DNA of 64,000 bases from Legionella hackeliae (GCF_000953655.1 NZ_LN681225.1:2445001-2509000), one strand, 5' to 3'. Positions 8,930 through 19,041 are shown, numbered from the stretch's first letter. A program made the numbers and translations. Notes: generated by a model from the sequence alone, not told the origin.

Positions 8930-9394
8930 TTACGAGTCATGACCATGAACACTATTCTTTACCTCAATTTCATGACCGGGTGTTGTACCATGCCCCTGTA
9001 TTGAGGGAGTATTGCTATTATGGCCATGGGTATTGGAATTTGTACCTTTGTTTATACTTCCATTATTAGTGTGGCCATGACTGCTTGTTCCGGCATTGTT
9101 ATGACCATGGGTATTTGTATTGTTACGGTGTGAATAGCGTTTATTGTATGGCGCCACATTTCTATGACCATGTTGACTAGAGCTTCTATAAGCCACAGGA
9201 CTTTCACTGTAATGATGATGTCTATTAGGCTCTTGATAAGAATAACCGTAAGGTACTTCAACACGAGCACCTGGATGAGAATGGTAATGCGTACTGGGAT
9301 GAGAATGATAATTGTAACCATTATCATAATATTCATTCTCAATACATGAGCTTATTAACGGTAAAAAAGCGAATACTGCAAGAATACGTTTCAT
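8930..9394 (-). CDS. Histidine-rich lipoprotein
   Basis: A 154-residue protein starting at the ATG at 9394 (GAGG upstream; the longer frame's N-terminal extension is not credible). The signal peptide ends in I-S-S-C, a lipobox. Beyond it the chain is almost all His, Asn, Tyr, Ser, Gly and Thr, with repeated H-G-H, N-T-H-G-H-N and Y-H-S-H-P units and no hydrophobic core. Such composition fits a disordered, metal-binding (zinc, nickel or copper) surface lipoprotein, but that role is inferred from composition only. Alternating CAT/GGC/AAT codons make other frames of this stretch open, and those are artefacts. Confidence 0.65.
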   Translation of the reverse strand: MKRILAVFAFLPLISSCIENEYYDNGYNYHSHPSTHYHSHPGARVEVPYGYSYQEPNRHHHYSESPVAYRSSSQHGHRNVAPYNKRYSHRNNTNTHGHNNAGTSSHGHTNNGSINKGTNSNTHGHNSNTPSIQGHGTTPGHEIEVKNSVHGHDS

Positions 9395-9427
9395 ATAAAC
9401 CTCAAGGAAATAATGCTGCATAAAAGA

Positions 9428-9449
9428 AAGGCACGAATAATCGTGCCTT
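9428..9449 (-). terminator. Terminator after the 142-aa secreted protein gene
   Basis: A perfect 9-bp inverted repeat AAGGCACGA/TCGTGCCTT with a 4-nt loop. On the minus strand it is followed by TTCTTTTA, giving a usable U-rich tail. Confidence 0.7.
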
Positions 9450-9468
9450 GGACTAAGAGAGTTGATAA

Positions 9469-9897
9469 TTATTTTGCGGTAATTTCTACTTTGGCTTTGT
9501 TAGTCAGGTAAGGAACGATTTGTACAGTATGGTTCACATACGTGTAGCCAGAGTAAATGCGGTAACCACTGAATGTATCAATGTACAAGTTCATACCTGC
9601 ATGGCAGTAACCGTAATAGAATAGATCAACATAATGCGGACCTTCATAGCGATAAATGTTAAATGGAGTCAAAGTTGTGCCATCATCAAAAATGCCATAA
9701 ACGCGTACGTTGTCATAGCTGCTATTGATAATTTCGATTTCACAATAACCAGGTAACTTAGCACTTTTAGCAGCGGATTTCGCATCTGCAGCCTTTGCAG
9801 TAGGATTGTTTGCCTGAGGGTGGAAATGGCGATTTTCAGCAAACGCTGATGTTAACAAACCAAGACAGCACACAAAAAGCAGTGACTTAAGTTTCAT
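9469..9897 (-). CDS. Secreted protein of unknown function
   Basis: 142 residues with a standard signal peptide (MKLKSLLFVCCLGLL, cut after A-F-A at about residue 20). A short Ala/Lys-rich linker follows (to ~47). The globular part is rich in Tyr, Gly and beta strands (YCEIEIINSSYDNVRVYGIFDDG, then YRYEGPHYVDLFYYGYCHAGM), with two cysteines that could pair in the periplasm. A small Ig-like or beta-sandwich exported protein is likely. No family is recognised. It has its own terminator and lies just upstream of the His-rich lipoprotein gene on the same strand. Confidence 0.7.
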   Translation of the reverse strand: MKLKSLLFVCCLGLLTSAFAENRHFHPQANNPTAKAADAKSAAKSAKLPGYCEIEIINSSYDNVRVYGIFDDGTTLTPFNIYRYEGPHYVDLFYYGYCHAGMNLYIDTFSGYRIYSGYTYVNHTVQIVPYLTNKAKVEITAK

Positions 9898-10094
9898 TCT
9901 TATTTAACCCCTAAAATCAGTGGAAGCCAAATGTTAACAAAGCTTTTAATTTAGTCAACAGGTTTTTTTTGTGCTCACGATAATTCTAATCATTGTGTTT
10001 GACAGGATTCTTAAAAACCGATGGCTGTCCAATTTCTTACAATAAGAAAGTTCGCTCCCTTCAACCTATTTAGGCTTTCTACATCAAGTATTTA

Positions 10095-10103
10095 TGCTAT
10101 AGT
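10095..10103 (+). promoter_or_regulatory. Possible extended -10 promoter of the RND operon
   Basis: TGCTATAGT is a good extended -10 box (TGn then TATAGT) about 47 bases before the adaptor ATG. No convincing -35 hexamer is present at 17 bases, which extended -10 promoters can tolerate. Weak evidence. Confidence 0.3.
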
Positions 10104-10149
10104 AGTTGCCGCCTAAATTGATAGCGCCCATCTGTTTTGAGGACTTAAA

Positions 10150-11394
10150 ATGAAAAAACGCATGACCATCATGTTAATTGCTCTTGGCGTTGTATTTGGA
10201 GGAATTGTCGCGTTTAATCTCTTCAAGAGCTTTATGATCAAGCGATTTTTTGCCAGCTACGAGCCTCCTGCTGTAAGTGTCTCATCCGTCACGGCAATAA
10301 AGAAAAATTGGGAACCGCGCATTGCTGCTGTTGGTAATTTCGTGGCAATTAACGGCGTTGATGTGAACGCTCAAATAGCCGGCAATATTGTAAAAATTCA
10401 TTTCGAATCAGGCCAATATCTTGAAAAAGATCAGCCTCTTGTTGATATTGATGACAGTGTCGATCAAGCTACTTTAAAATTTAATAAAGCGGATTTAGCA
10501 TTAAAAGAACTTAATTATAAGCGCCAAGCCGATTTGTTTAAGCGCGGGGCTACCCCAAGTTCAAACGTTGACGAAGCACTCGCCAATTTACAACAAGCGC
10601 AAGCCAACGTTGAACGAACAGAAGCCGAAATTAAACAGAAACATATTACAGCTCCTTTTTCAGGCCAACTCGGTATTCGCCAGGTTAACTTGGGTCAATA
10701 TATAACTCCAGGACAAACGTCGGTTGTCACATTACAGTCTATGGACCCTTTATTTCTTGAGTTTTATTTACCTGAGCAGATGCTAAAACGTTTACATATT
10801 AATCAGCAGATTCAATTTAATGTTGAGGGAGCACCAGATAAAGTATTTACTGGAAAAATAACCGCTATCAATGCTAAGGTTGATACCAATACGCACAATG
10901 TTTTAGTGCAAGCGACTGTTCCCAATTGTTCAGCATCCGAACTATCAAAAAACAATACGAAGAAATCCAAAGATAATCAGCCAATTCTGATTAAATGTGA
11001 CAGCAACTTGAATGCAAAAAACCACGTGACGAAGTTTACTTTTATCCCGGGTATGTTTGCTTCAATTTCTGTTGAGCAGCCCCCTATCCCTGACACCGTT
11101 GTTTTACCATCAACAGCAATTTCTTACAGCTTATACGGCAACTCTGTATTCGTTATCGAAAAAGATGAACACGGTAAAAAAGATAGTCAAGGCCAGGAGA
11201 TTTTACGCGTGCGACGCGTGTTTGTTAGTACTGGCGAACAAGATGGCAATTATACCGTCATTAAAAAAGGGATTAAACCAGGTCAACAAGTGGTAAGTTC
11301 TGGTGAGTTGAAATTGCAGAATGGTACTCGTGTAGTTATCAATAACAGCGTAAAACTGCAAGATGTCGCTAATCCAGATCAATTAGGTCAATAA
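10150..11394 (+). CDS. RND efflux periplasmic adaptor (membrane fusion protein)
   Basis: 414 residues. An uncleaved N-terminal membrane anchor (residues 8-24) leads into a split biotinyl-lipoyl domain (VNAQIAGNIVKIHFESGQYLEKDQPLVDID and ITAPFSGQLGIRQVNLGQYITPGQ), with a coiled-coil hairpin between about residues 110 and 160 and a beta-barrel and proximal domain after it. Such adaptors link an RND pump to a TolC-type outer-membrane channel. A Lys/Asn-rich insertion near residues 255-290 is unusual for the barrel domain. GAGGACTTAAAATG gives a clear ribosome binding site. The pump gene follows 115 bases downstream; no outer-membrane channel gene is nearby. Confidence 0.93.
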   Translation: MKKRMTIMLIALGVVFGGIVAFNLFKSFMIKRFFASYEPPAVSVSSVTAIKKNWEPRIAAVGNFVAINGVDVNAQIAGNIVKIHFESGQYLEKDQPLVDIDDSVDQATLKFNKADLALKELNYKRQADLFKRGATPSSNVDEALANLQQAQANVERTEAEIKQKHITAPFSGQLGIRQVNLGQYITPGQTSVVTLQSMDPLFLEFYLPEQMLKRLHINQQIQFNVEGAPDKVFTGKITAINAKVDTNTHNVLVQATVPNCSASELSKNNTKKSKDNQPILIKCDSNLNAKNHVTKFTFIPGMFASISVEQPPIPDTVVLPSTAISYSLYGNSVFVIEKDEHGKKDSQGQEILRVRRVFVSTGEQDGNYTVIKKGIKPGQQVVSSGELKLQNGTRVVINNSVKLQDVANPDQLGQ

Positions 11395-11408
11395 TTCGTC
11401 ATGCTTTT

Positions 11409-11450
11409 TGAGTGAATGGCAATTACCAAAGATTGCCATTACTCATTTTT
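11409..11450 (+). terminator. Terminator/attenuator-like hairpin inside the RND operon
   Basis: TGAGT-g-AATGGCAAT pairs with ATTGCCATT-ACTCA: a 14-bp stem with one bulge and an 8-nt loop, followed directly by TTTTTAAG. It lies between the adaptor stop codon and the pump start, so it may terminate much of the transcription or stabilise the adaptor mRNA. Confidence 0.7.
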
Positions 11451-11509
11451 AAGAAAAGCAAATACAGGCTTATGTTGTTTATTGGAAATTTTGTTTTGTC
11501 AGGATAATC

Positions 11510-14500
11510 ATGAAATTCACAGATATATTTATTAAACGCCCTGTTTTGGCTTGTGTAATAAGCCTTCTCATTTTTTTATTCGGTTTAACTTCAATTCTGA
11601 CGATGCAAATACGTCAATATCCACGGATGGATAATACCGTAATCACCATAACAACCGCCTACCCTGGTGCAGACGCGAACCTGATTGCCGGATTTATTAC
11701 TACTCCCCTTGAGGCCGCTGTAGCAAGTGCTGAAGGTATTGATTACATGACCTCCTCCAGTACTCAAGGCGTTAGCACAATTACCTTAACCATCAAGTTG
11801 AACTTTGATCCTCAGGTTGCTTTTACCGATGTCATGAGTAAGGTTCAGCAAACCTTAAACCAATTACCACCAGAATCCCAACAACCTGTTATTGTCAAAA
11901 GCTCTGATACGTCTACTCCTCTGATGTACATTAGTCTTGACAGTACTGACATGACCCCGCAACAAATTACTGACTATGCGACACGTGTTGTGCAGCCCCA
12001 ACTTGAAACGGTTGATGGTGTGGCTAAAGCAGAGATTCTTGGCGGTGCTACTTATTCCATGCGAATTTTTCTTGACCCTATCAAGATGGCAGCATTGAAT
12101 GTTTCTCCTTCTGATGTTTCAAATGTGCTAGCTCGCAATAACTTTCTGACTGCTGCAGGTAGCACGAAGGGTGAATATGTCGCCATTAACATGACAGCAA
12201 AAACGGATTTAAATAATGCTGAAGAATTTAGTCAATTAATTGTACGATCTAACAATAATTCAATCATTCGCCTTCGAGACATTGCCAAGATTGAACTAGG
12301 TTCGCAAGATTACAATACCTCCGTCCGTTTCGACGGGAAAAAAGCAGTGTTTCTTGCAATTACGCCGACCCCAACTGCAAACCCACTCACTGTTATCAAT
12401 GATGCGCGCAAAATTATGCCTTCAATTCAGCGCGAATTTCCACCGTCATTAAAAGGAACTATTGTTTACGATGCAACAGACTTTATTCGTGCGTCCATCG
12501 AAGAAGTAATACAAACCATTCTAGAGGCTGCCTTAATCGTCATTGTCGTTATTTATTTGTTTTTAGGTTCCATACGTTCAGTCCTCATTCCTGTAGTGAC
12601 TATACCATTGTCACTTATTGGCGTTTGTACATTCATGCTTTTTTTAGGCTACTCCATTAATTTACTGACGCTACTGGCCTTCGTTCTAGCTATTGGACTT
12701 GTGGTTGATGATGCCATTGTCGTTGTGGAGAATGTGCATCGTCATATTGAAGAAGGTCAAACACCACTACAAGCAGCTATCATTGGCGCTCGTGAAATTG
12801 CAACGCCAGTTATTGCCATGACCATTACTTTGGCTGCCGTTTATGCGCCCATTGGTTTTATGGGCGGATTAACAGGTGCTTTATTCAAAGAGTTCGCATT
12901 TACTTTGGCTAGCGCAGTTGTTATTTCAGGAATCATTGCTCTTACCTTAACACCTATGATGTGTTCCAAAATTCTTTCCGCCGATATTAGTAGCGGACGT
13001 TTTGTGCACTTTCTCGATGATAAATTTAACCGCTTAAAAGTTCGCTATCAACGCATGCTGCACAGTTTATTAAATACCCGATCAATTATGCTCATCTTCG
13101 CGGCAGTAGTATTAGTCATGCTTCCTTATCTTTATAGCCATACACCCGAAGAAACCGCACCTGAAGAAGATCAGGGATTTTTCTTTGTTGTGGGTACAGC
13201 CCCTCAATATGCCACCATTAACTACATCGAAGCCTTTACCAAGCCCTTTGATGAAATCTATAAGAGCTTCCCCGAGGCTGAACACTATTTTACAGTGAAT
13301 ATGAGTGCGCCTATTTCAGGAATGGTTTTAAAGGCTTGGGATAGACGCGATAAAACTCAATTCCAACTAAAAGAGCCTTTGCAAAAAAAATTGGATGAAG
13401 TTGCCGGATTAAAAACATTTGCTGTTATTCCGCCACCGTTACCAGGCGGTGGTAGCGGTACACCTATTCAATTTGTTATTAAAACAACCAATGATTTCCA
13501 AACGTTATTTGATGTCTCCAACAAATTATTGGACAAAGCACAAAAAAGTGGGCTTTTCATTTATTTGGACAACAGTCTCAAATTCAACCAACCCGAAATG
13601 GAATTTCAAATCAATCGTTCCAAAGCCTCTGATTTAGGTTTGGATATGCAATCCCTGGGTAGCAGCCTGACTAGTGCGTTATCAGGTAATTATGTCAACT
13701 ATTTCAATCTTCAGGGTCGAAGCTATCAGGTTATCCCACAATTAGATAGAAAATACCGTCTAACACCTGAACAATTAGGCAAGATTTATGTTCGCACGGC
13801 CAATAACACTATGGTTCCTTTATCCACGGTTGTTACTGCAAAAGAAAAAGTACAACCTAATGCGGTAAGTCATTTCCAACAACTTAACTCAGCTACAATT
13901 CAAGGAGTAATGATGCCCGGCCAAACTTTAGGCCAAGGTTTATCTTTCCTTGCTGAAGCGGCGAAAGAGATTTTACCGAAAGGATTTACCTATGATTATG
14001 GCGGTCAATCGAGACAATTTATTCAGGAAGGTAATGCACTAATCCTTGCTTTCTTTATGGCAATTATTGTTATTTTCCTGGTACTTTCCGCGCAGTATGA
14101 AAGTTTTAAAGACCCTTTAATTATTCTCATCAGTGTACCAATGTCCATTTGCGGTGCCCTTATTCCTCTAAACTTAGGTGCAGCAAGTATTAATATTTAC
14201 ACCCAGGTTGGATTAATTACCTTGATTGGTTTAATTAGTAAACATGGAATTTTAATTGTAGATTTTGCCAATCAATTACAACGCGAAAAACAACTGGACC
14301 GTCGAGCAGCGGTTGAAGAAGCAGCAGGTATTCGTTTACGACCCATTTTAATGACGACTGCAGCAATGGTATTTGGGGTTATCCCTTTGTTGATGGCGAC
14401 AGGTGCAGGTGCTGTCAGTCGATTTGATATAGGTCTTGTAATTGCCATGGGTTTATTGGTGGGTACTGGATTTACCCTTTTCGTTGTACCTACAATGTAT

Positions 14501-14593
14501 ACATACCTTGCCGCTGATCATCGTCATGATTTCGCCAAAGAAAAAGAAGCCAGTTTAAATGAAGAGGTGGTGAATCCGCCTAAGTCTCAATAA
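11510..14593 (+). CDS. RND family multidrug efflux pump, inner-membrane subunit
   Basis: A 1027-residue HAE-1/AcrB-type proton antiporter with twelve membrane helices and two large periplasmic loops. TM4 carries the proton-relay pair Asp400-Asp401 in GLVVDDAIVVVENV. RPVLACVISLLIFLFGL (TM1), TYPGADANLI-type porter motifs, FMGGLTGALFKEFAFTLA and the C-terminal GLISKHGILIVDFANQ with LRPILMTTAAM are family signatures. The sequence looks closer to the MexW/MexI or MdtB/C-like branch than to AcrB, but substrates cannot be inferred. AGGATAATC precedes the start. It pairs with the upstream adaptor; the pump ends just before a terminator hairpin and valS. Confidence 0.95.
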   Translation: MKFTDIFIKRPVLACVISLLIFLFGLTSILTMQIRQYPRMDNTVITITTAYPGADANLIAGFITTPLEAAVASAEGIDYMTSSSTQGVSTITLTIKLNFDPQVAFTDVMSKVQQTLNQLPPESQQPVIVKSSDTSTPLMYISLDSTDMTPQQITDYATRVVQPQLETVDGVAKAEILGGATYSMRIFLDPIKMAALNVSPSDVSNVLARNNFLTAAGSTKGEYVAINMTAKTDLNNAEEFSQLIVRSNNNSIIRLRDIAKIELGSQDYNTSVRFDGKKAVFLAITPTPTANPLTVINDARKIMPSIQREFPPSLKGTIVYDATDFIRASIEEVIQTILEAALIVIVVIYLFLGSIRSVLIPVVTIPLSLIGVCTFMLFLGYSINLLTLLAFVLAIGLVVDDAIVVVENVHRHIEEGQTPLQAAIIGAREIATPVIAMTITLAAVYAPIGFMGGLTGALFKEFAFTLASAVVISGIIALTLTPMMCSKILSADISSGRFVHFLDDKFNRLKVRYQRMLHSLLNTRSIMLIFAAVVLVMLPYLYSHTPEETAPEEDQGFFFVVGTAPQYATINYIEAFTKPFDEIYKSFPEAEHYFTVNMSAPISGMVLKAWDRRDKTQFQLKEPLQKKLDEVAGLKTFAVIPPPLPGGGSGTPIQFVIKTTNDFQTLFDVSNKLLDKAQKSGLFIYLDNSLKFNQPEMEFQINRSKASDLGLDMQSLGSSLTSALSGNYVNYFNLQGRSYQVIPQLDRKYRLTPEQLGKIYVRTANNTMVPLSTVVTAKEKVQPNAVSHFQQLNSATIQGVMMPGQTLGQGLSFLAEAAKEILPKGFTYDYGGQSRQFIQEGNALILAFFMAIIVIFLVLSAQYESFKDPLIILISVPMSICGALIPLNLGAASINIYTQVGLITLIGLISKHGILIVDFANQLQREKQLDRRAAVEEAAGIRLRPILMTTAAMVFGVIPLLMATGAGAVSRFDIGLVIAMGLLVGTGFTLFVVPTMYTYLAADHRHDFAKEKEASLNEEVVNPPKSQ

Positions 14594-14610
14594 TTCTGGT
14601 AAAAAGAGTA

Positions 14611-14648
14611 AGACTCAAATTGCAGAACTTTCTTTGTTGTTTGAGTCT
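14611..14648 (+). terminator. Terminator of the RND operon
   Basis: A 9-bp inverted repeat AGACTCAAA/TTTGAGTCT separated by 20 bases, followed by CTTCCTTATT. The large loop makes it a moderate terminator. Confidence 0.5.
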
Positions 14649-14721
14649 CTTCCTTATTAACGATGATTTATGTATGTGGTATATGTTAATATTCGCAACT
14701 TTCATTTGTACAGGTTAAAAG

Positions 14722-17487
14722 ATGGATAAGACTTACTCTCCATATGCGATTGAACAAGCTTGTTATGAAAAATGGGAAAATCACCATTATTTTGCACCGC
14801 ATGGTGATGGTAAGAGTTACTGCATCATGCTACCCCCTCCCAACGTGACTGGCAGTTTGCATATGGGTCACGGCTTTCAACATACTTTGATGGACGCTTT
14901 AACTCGTTACCATCGCATGCAAGGCAACAAAACATTATGGCAACCCGGTACCGATCATGCGGGTATCTCTACACAATTAGTTGTTGAACGACAGCTGGAA
15001 GCAGAGGGTCTGTCTCGCCGCGACATGACCCGCGAGCAATTTTTAGATCGCGTTTGGCAATGGAAAGAAGAATCAGGTAGTCAGATTACTCGACAAATGC
15101 GTCGCATTGGCTCTTCTGTAGATTGGTCTCGTGAGCGCTTCACAATGGATGAAGGTTTATCAGCCGCCGTGCAAAAAGTATTTGTTCAATTGCATGATGA
15201 AGGATTAATCTATCGTGGTACCCGCCTTGTAAACTGGGATCCTAAGTTAGGAACCGCAGTTTCAGATCTCGAAGTCCTTTCAGAAGAAGAAGATGGGTTT
15301 CTGTGGCATATTCGTTACCCTATTGTTGATTCTAACGAATCTTTGGTGATTGCTACCACTCGGCCGGAAACGATGCTTGGTGATACAGCTGTTGCTGTTC
15401 ATCCTGAGGACGAGCGATACAAACATCTCATTGGAAAACACATTAAACTTCCACTTAGTGATCGTAGTATCCCTATTATCGCTGATGAATATGTTGAGCA
15501 AGATTTTGGAAGTGGTTGCGTAAAAATTACTCCCGCCCATGATTTCAATGACCATGAGATTGGTAAACGTCATAATCTACCATTGATTAATATCCTAACC
15601 AAGAAAGCAACTATCAATAAGAATGCACCCCTTAATTATCAAGGCATGGATCGCTTTGTAGCTCGTGAGCAAATTATTCAAGATCTGGATAAAGCAGGCT
15701 TGCTTGTTAAGACAGAACCCCACAAATTAAAAGTTCCTCGCGGTGAAAAATCCGGAGTAATTATTGAGCCTCTTTTGACTGATCAATGGTATGTCAAAAT
15801 TAAACCTTTAGCAGAACCTGCTATTGAGGCGGTTAAAAAAGGTGACATTCGTTTTGTTCCTGAAAACTGGACTAAAACCTATTTTCAATGGATGGAAAAT
15901 ATTGAAGACTGGTGTATCAGTAGACAATTATGGTGGGGACATCGAATCCCAGCCTGGTATGATAGTCATGGACATGTTTATGTTGGTTATAGTGAGAATG
16001 ATGTTCGCTTTAAATACAAACTTGATGAAGCTATTCCCTTAAAACAAGACGAAGATGTTCTTGATACCTGGTTTTCTTCCGCTCTATGGCCTTTTTCAAC
16101 GCTAGGTTGGCCAGAGCGCACACCTGAATTCGAACAATTTTATCCAACTTCAGTCTTGGTAACAGGCTTCGATATTATTTTCTTCTGGGTTGCCCGTATG
16201 ATTATGATGGGTCTTAAATTTACTGGGAAAGTTCCCTTTAAAGAAGTCATTATCACCGGTCTAATTCGCGATAGCGAAGGGCATAAAATGTCCAAATCCA
16301 AAGGGAATGTACTTGATCCAATCGACATTATCGACGGTATTGATTTAGAAACTTTGGTTGAAAAACGAACCTCTAATTTAATGCTCAACTCTGTTCGTAA
16401 CAAAATTGCCAAAGCAACGCGAAAAGAATTTCCGGAAGGGATAGCTGCTTTTGGTACAGATGCCTTGCGCTTTACATTTTGCTCTTTAGCATCAACGGGT
16501 CGCAATGTGCGTTTTGATTTAGGACGTGTGGAAGGTTACCGCAATTTCTGTAACAAACTGTGGAATGCTTCCCGCTATGTTTTACTTAACACGGATGAGG
16601 AGCAAATTGATTTCGGTGACGGTGCTTTCCAATATAGCCCTGCCGATGAATGGATCCTGTCGCGTTTACAGCATACCATTGCCCAAAGCCATCATTATTT
16701 TGAAACCTATCGTTTTGATTTATTAGCCAGTACACTCTATGAGTTTGTCTGGCATGAATACTGTGATTGGTATCTCGAGTTATCTAAATCTGTTCTTTAT
16801 GATCAACAAGCACTGGGCGCTATGAAACGTGGTACACGCCGCACTTTAATTCATGTTCTCGATCAGATTTTGAAATTACTGCATCCGATCATGCCATTTA
16901 TTACCGAAGAAATTTGGCAACGCACTAGCAAATTAACGAGCATGAATGGTGAAACCATCATGTTAAGTGCTTACCCAGAGGTTGATAAAGATTTCATTAA
17001 TTCTGAAGTAGAAGAAGAAATTGATTGGCTTAAAGCAGTAATTCAATCCATACGCACGATTCGTAGTGAAATGACTATTTCACCTGCGAAACTCATTCCT
17101 TTGTATCTAAAAAATGTAACACCGACTATTAAGGACCGTGTGGAGAAATATCAAACCACATTACTCACTTTAAGCAAATTAACCCACATCCACTGCATGG
17201 AAGAAGATGAAACGACACCCGTCTCTGCATCAGCTGTAGTCGGTGAATTAGAATTATTAATTCCTATGGCAGGGTTAATTGATAAAGATGCTGAGTTATC
17301 TCGACTACACAAAGAGCTTGCCAAATTGGACAAAGATATTTCGCTTGCTGAAGGTAAACTGGGAAATCCTAAATTTACCGATAATGCCCCTGCCGATATC
17401 ATCGCCAAAGAGCAAGAAAAACTCGCCCAAGCTTTACTCACCAAAGATAAGTTGTTACACCATAAAAAAACGGTTGAGTCTCTCTAA
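14722..17487 (+). CDS. valS: Valyl-tRNA synthetase
   Basis: A 921-residue class I synthetase that charges tRNA-Val. The HIGH motif appears as [14 protein letters not shown] (residues 38-51) and the KMSKS loop is at 522-526. The editing (CP1) domain motifs [13 protein letters not shown] and [22 protein letters not shown] are intact, and a C-terminal coiled-coil arm (about residues 860-921, Lys/Glu/Leu-rich) completes the bacterial ValRS layout. Length is normal. Monocistronic by spacing, with no T-box or leader-peptide signal visible in the 128 bases upstream. Confidence 0.98.
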   Translation: MDKTYSPYAIEQACYEKWENHHYFAPHGDGKSYCIMLPPPNVTGSLHMGHGFQHTLMDALTRYHRMQGNKTLWQPGTDHAGISTQLVVERQLEAEGLSRRDMTREQFLDRVWQWKEESGSQITRQMRRIGSSVDWSRERFTMDEGLSAAVQKVFVQLHDEGLIYRGTRLVNWDPKLGTAVSDLEVLSEEEDGFLWHIRYPIVDSNESLVIATTRPETMLGDTAVAVHPEDERYKHLIGKHIKLPLSDRSIPIIADEYVEQDFGSGCVKITPAHDFNDHEIGKRHNLPLINILTKKATINKNAPLNYQGMDRFVAREQIIQDLDKAGLLVKTEPHKLKVPRGEKSGVIIEPLLTDQWYVKIKPLAEPAIEAVKKGDIRFVPENWTKTYFQWMENIEDWCISRQLWWGHRIPAWYDSHGHVYVGYSENDVRFKYKLDEAIPLKQDEDVLDTWFSSALWPFSTLGWPERTPEFEQFYPTSVLVTGFDIIFFWVARMIMMGLKFTGKVPFKEVIITGLIRDSEGHKMSKSKGNVLDPIDIIDGIDLETLVEKRTSNLMLNSVRNKIAKATRKEFPEGIAAFGTDALRFTFCSLASTGRNVRFDLGRVEGYRNFCNKLWNASRYVLLNTDEEQIDFGDGAFQYSPADEWILSRLQHTIAQSHHYFETYRFDLLASTLYEFVWHEYCDWYLELSKSVLYDQQALGAMKRGTRRTLIHVLDQILKLLHPIMPFITEEIWQRTSKLTSMNGETIMLSAYPEVDKDFINSEVEEEIDWLKAVIQSIRTIRSEMTISPAKLIPLYLKNVTPTIKDRVEKYQTTLLTLSKLTHIHCMEEDETTPVSASAVVGELELLIPMAGLIDKDAELSRLHKELAKLDKDISLAEGKLGNPKFTDNAPADIIAKEQEKLAQALLTKDKLLHHKKTVESL

Positions 17488-17504
17488 GTCCTTCTCTATG
17501 AAGA

Positions 17505-17529
17505 GTTGCTGCGAATTTCTTGCAGCAAC
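17505..17529 (+). terminator. Terminator-like hairpin after valS
   Basis: An 8-bp stem GTTGCTGC/GCAGCAAC with a 9-nt loop, 17 bases past the stop codon, trailed by CCATCACTTTTC. A second imperfect hairpin, CATGGGTA/TACCCCATG, at 17572-17592 is followed by GTTTTT and may be the actual termination site. Confidence 0.5.
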
Positions 17530-17741
17530 CCATCACTTTTCAATATAAATAGTCATCTTCGATAGTAAATTCATGGGTAAAGGTACCCCATGGTTTTTAA
17601 CTGAATCGAAACATTCCTACAAGTTCTATTTTTTTCAATGGTGCTTTACTCCCAATAGAGTGCAAACAATCAGTAAAGAGCACTCCAAATTTTAATAAAT
17701 TTTGGTAGTATTGAATAAGACTAACCATTCATAGGGTCACC

Positions 17742-18209
17742 ATGCCTATAGCAATTACCAAATTGAGGTTTAAAAAGTTCATTATCCTTTTTTGGACGTT
17801 ATGGTGGTTGATTGCTTTATGGACCGACATTGTGGGCCTCTTGGCTCACTACGGTGTTTTAAAAAAAAGTTGGGCACCAGATCTCAATTATCCATTTTTG
17901 GCTGCCTCTTTAAAAATGTACAATACCCCGGAATGGGTGGCGCAATTGGCCTTTTTAGGGATTATTTTTTGGTCCTTTCTTTCTAGTGTTGCATTTTGTT
18001 GGGCAAGTGCTTGTTTGCATCGTGAAGAACGTTATTGGCTGCGCCGAGCAGATATCGCATTTATTATTTCACTAGGTTACTGGATGGCATTTTTTATTGC
18101 TGATCAATTGGTGATGAAATTTGACCTTGAAGAAAATCATATGGTACAGGGGGGCTTCCAACTACTCACGTTCTTGTCGCTCTATTTACTTCCATCCCAA
18201 GAGACTTAG
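17742..18209 (+). CDS. Small four-helix membrane protein, unknown function
   Basis: 155 residues with about four membrane segments: residues 14-36 (very Trp-rich, FWTLWWLIALWTDIVGLL), 65-88, 104-122 and 133-150. Short charged loops carry a Glu-Glu-Arg-Tyr-Trp motif between helices 2 and 3. AGGGTCACC precedes the ATG. No family is recognised and no partner gene adjoins it; valS lies upstream behind terminator hairpins and the next gene converges. The 254 bases between valS and this gene hold two hairpins and an imperfect inverted repeat (17642-17688, GTGCTTTACT against AGTAAAGAGCAC). Confidence 0.6.
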   Translation: MPIAITKLRFKKFIILFWTLWWLIALWTDIVGLLAHYGVLKKSWAPDLNYPFLAASLKMYNTPEWVAQLAFLGIIFWSFLSSVAFCWASACLHREERYWLRRADIAFIISLGYWMAFFIADQLVMKFDLEENHMVQGGFQLLTFLSLYLLPSQET

Positions 18210-18228
18210 CAATCGGTAAAATTTCTTA

Positions 18229-19041
18229 TTATGAAATCGGCAGATAGCTATTATTGACATTGACTAACGCGTCAGCTGTCTTAGTTCCGAAAAAGCTAAA
18301 AATGCGATGTTTTGCTAAAGCGTTTATAACTTCTTGATCCTTTCTAACATCACTAACATCTTTTTCTAATGCAATCTTGAGCTTCCTTTCAATTAAATCA
18401 GCCTTAGCATTATTGCCAATACTAAAGAATGAACGAGCATTATTTCGCAAACGCACTACTTCTCTGTTAACAGCGTCCACATCCAAACGTACAGTTGGCT
18501 TTTCACCATTGCCCTCTTCCAAACGTATGATTGGTAGTAATGGCGCTTCTTTCGATACTTGAGTGACTTCAACTTTGCTAGGTTCTTGAACAAGATCAAG
18601 TGCTAAATTTAACATACGCGCCATTGGTACATAGCCTTTAGGTACAGCTCCCTTATATTCAACAAATTTGAACTTTTTCTCATAAAACTCTTTTGCATTA
18701 AGATTGGTTTCTTTTACTTGCAAGGTAATAAGCTCCAGATCCCTGTATTTTTTTTGCGCGGCACTGATTACCCACGCCATTAATGTTGAACCAATCTTAT
18801 GTCTTTGGTGGTCAGGATGTACACCAATATTACTAATATGAATTTTATTCCCTTGTTTCTTAGCAAAGATATAGCCATTCAAGGCATTGGTTTGCTCATC
18901 ATAGGAAACAAAACAGAGATCAGAAGAAAAATAATAATCAAAATCCTCTTTCTTCCATGGATCATCTAAATTGCGAAATACAATTGGATCGAGTTTGAGA
19001 AAGGCTGCACAATCCTCTTCCGTCATGGCCCTTATAGGCAT
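18229..19041 (-). CDS. GNAT-family N-acetyltransferase with C-terminal extension
   Basis: 270 residues. Residues 1-150 form a GNAT domain: the acetyl-CoA-binding stretch is ISNIGVHPDHQRHKIGSTLM (the Q/R-x-x-G-x-G/A loop as Q-R-H-K-I-G) and the C-terminal strand is NLNAKEFYEKKFKFVEYKGAVP, as in RimI-like enzymes. The last ~110 residues are helical, charged and unrelated to GNAT, ending KTADALVNVNNSYLPIS. An N-acetyltransferase with such a tail could be a translocated effector in this genus; that is inference. The ATG at 19041 is used; a second ATG at 19026, with AAGGG before it, is equally plausible. Confidence 0.75.
   Translation of the reverse strand: MPIRAMTEEDCAAFLKLDPIVFRNLDDPWKKEDFDYYFSSDLCFVSYDEQTNALNGYIFAKKQGNKIHISNIGVHPDHQRHKIGSTLMAWVISAAQKKYRDLELITLQVKETNLNAKEFYEKKFKFVEYKGAVPKGYVPMARMLNLALDLVQEPSKVEVTQVSKEAPLLPIIRLEEGNGEKPTVRLDVDAVNREVVRLRNNARSFFSIGNNAKADLIERKLKIALEKDVSDVRKDQEVINALAKHRIFSFFGTKTADALVNVNNSYLPIS

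Noticed and set aside
9052-9342. 96-codon minus-strand ORF overlapping the His-rich lipoprotein
   Set aside because: It is a shifted frame of the CAT/GGC-rich repeats; the lipoprotein frame has the signal peptide and ribosome binding site.
16140-16505. 121-codon minus-strand ORF inside valS
   Set aside because: It is antisense to a highly conserved synthetase region and has no start signal.
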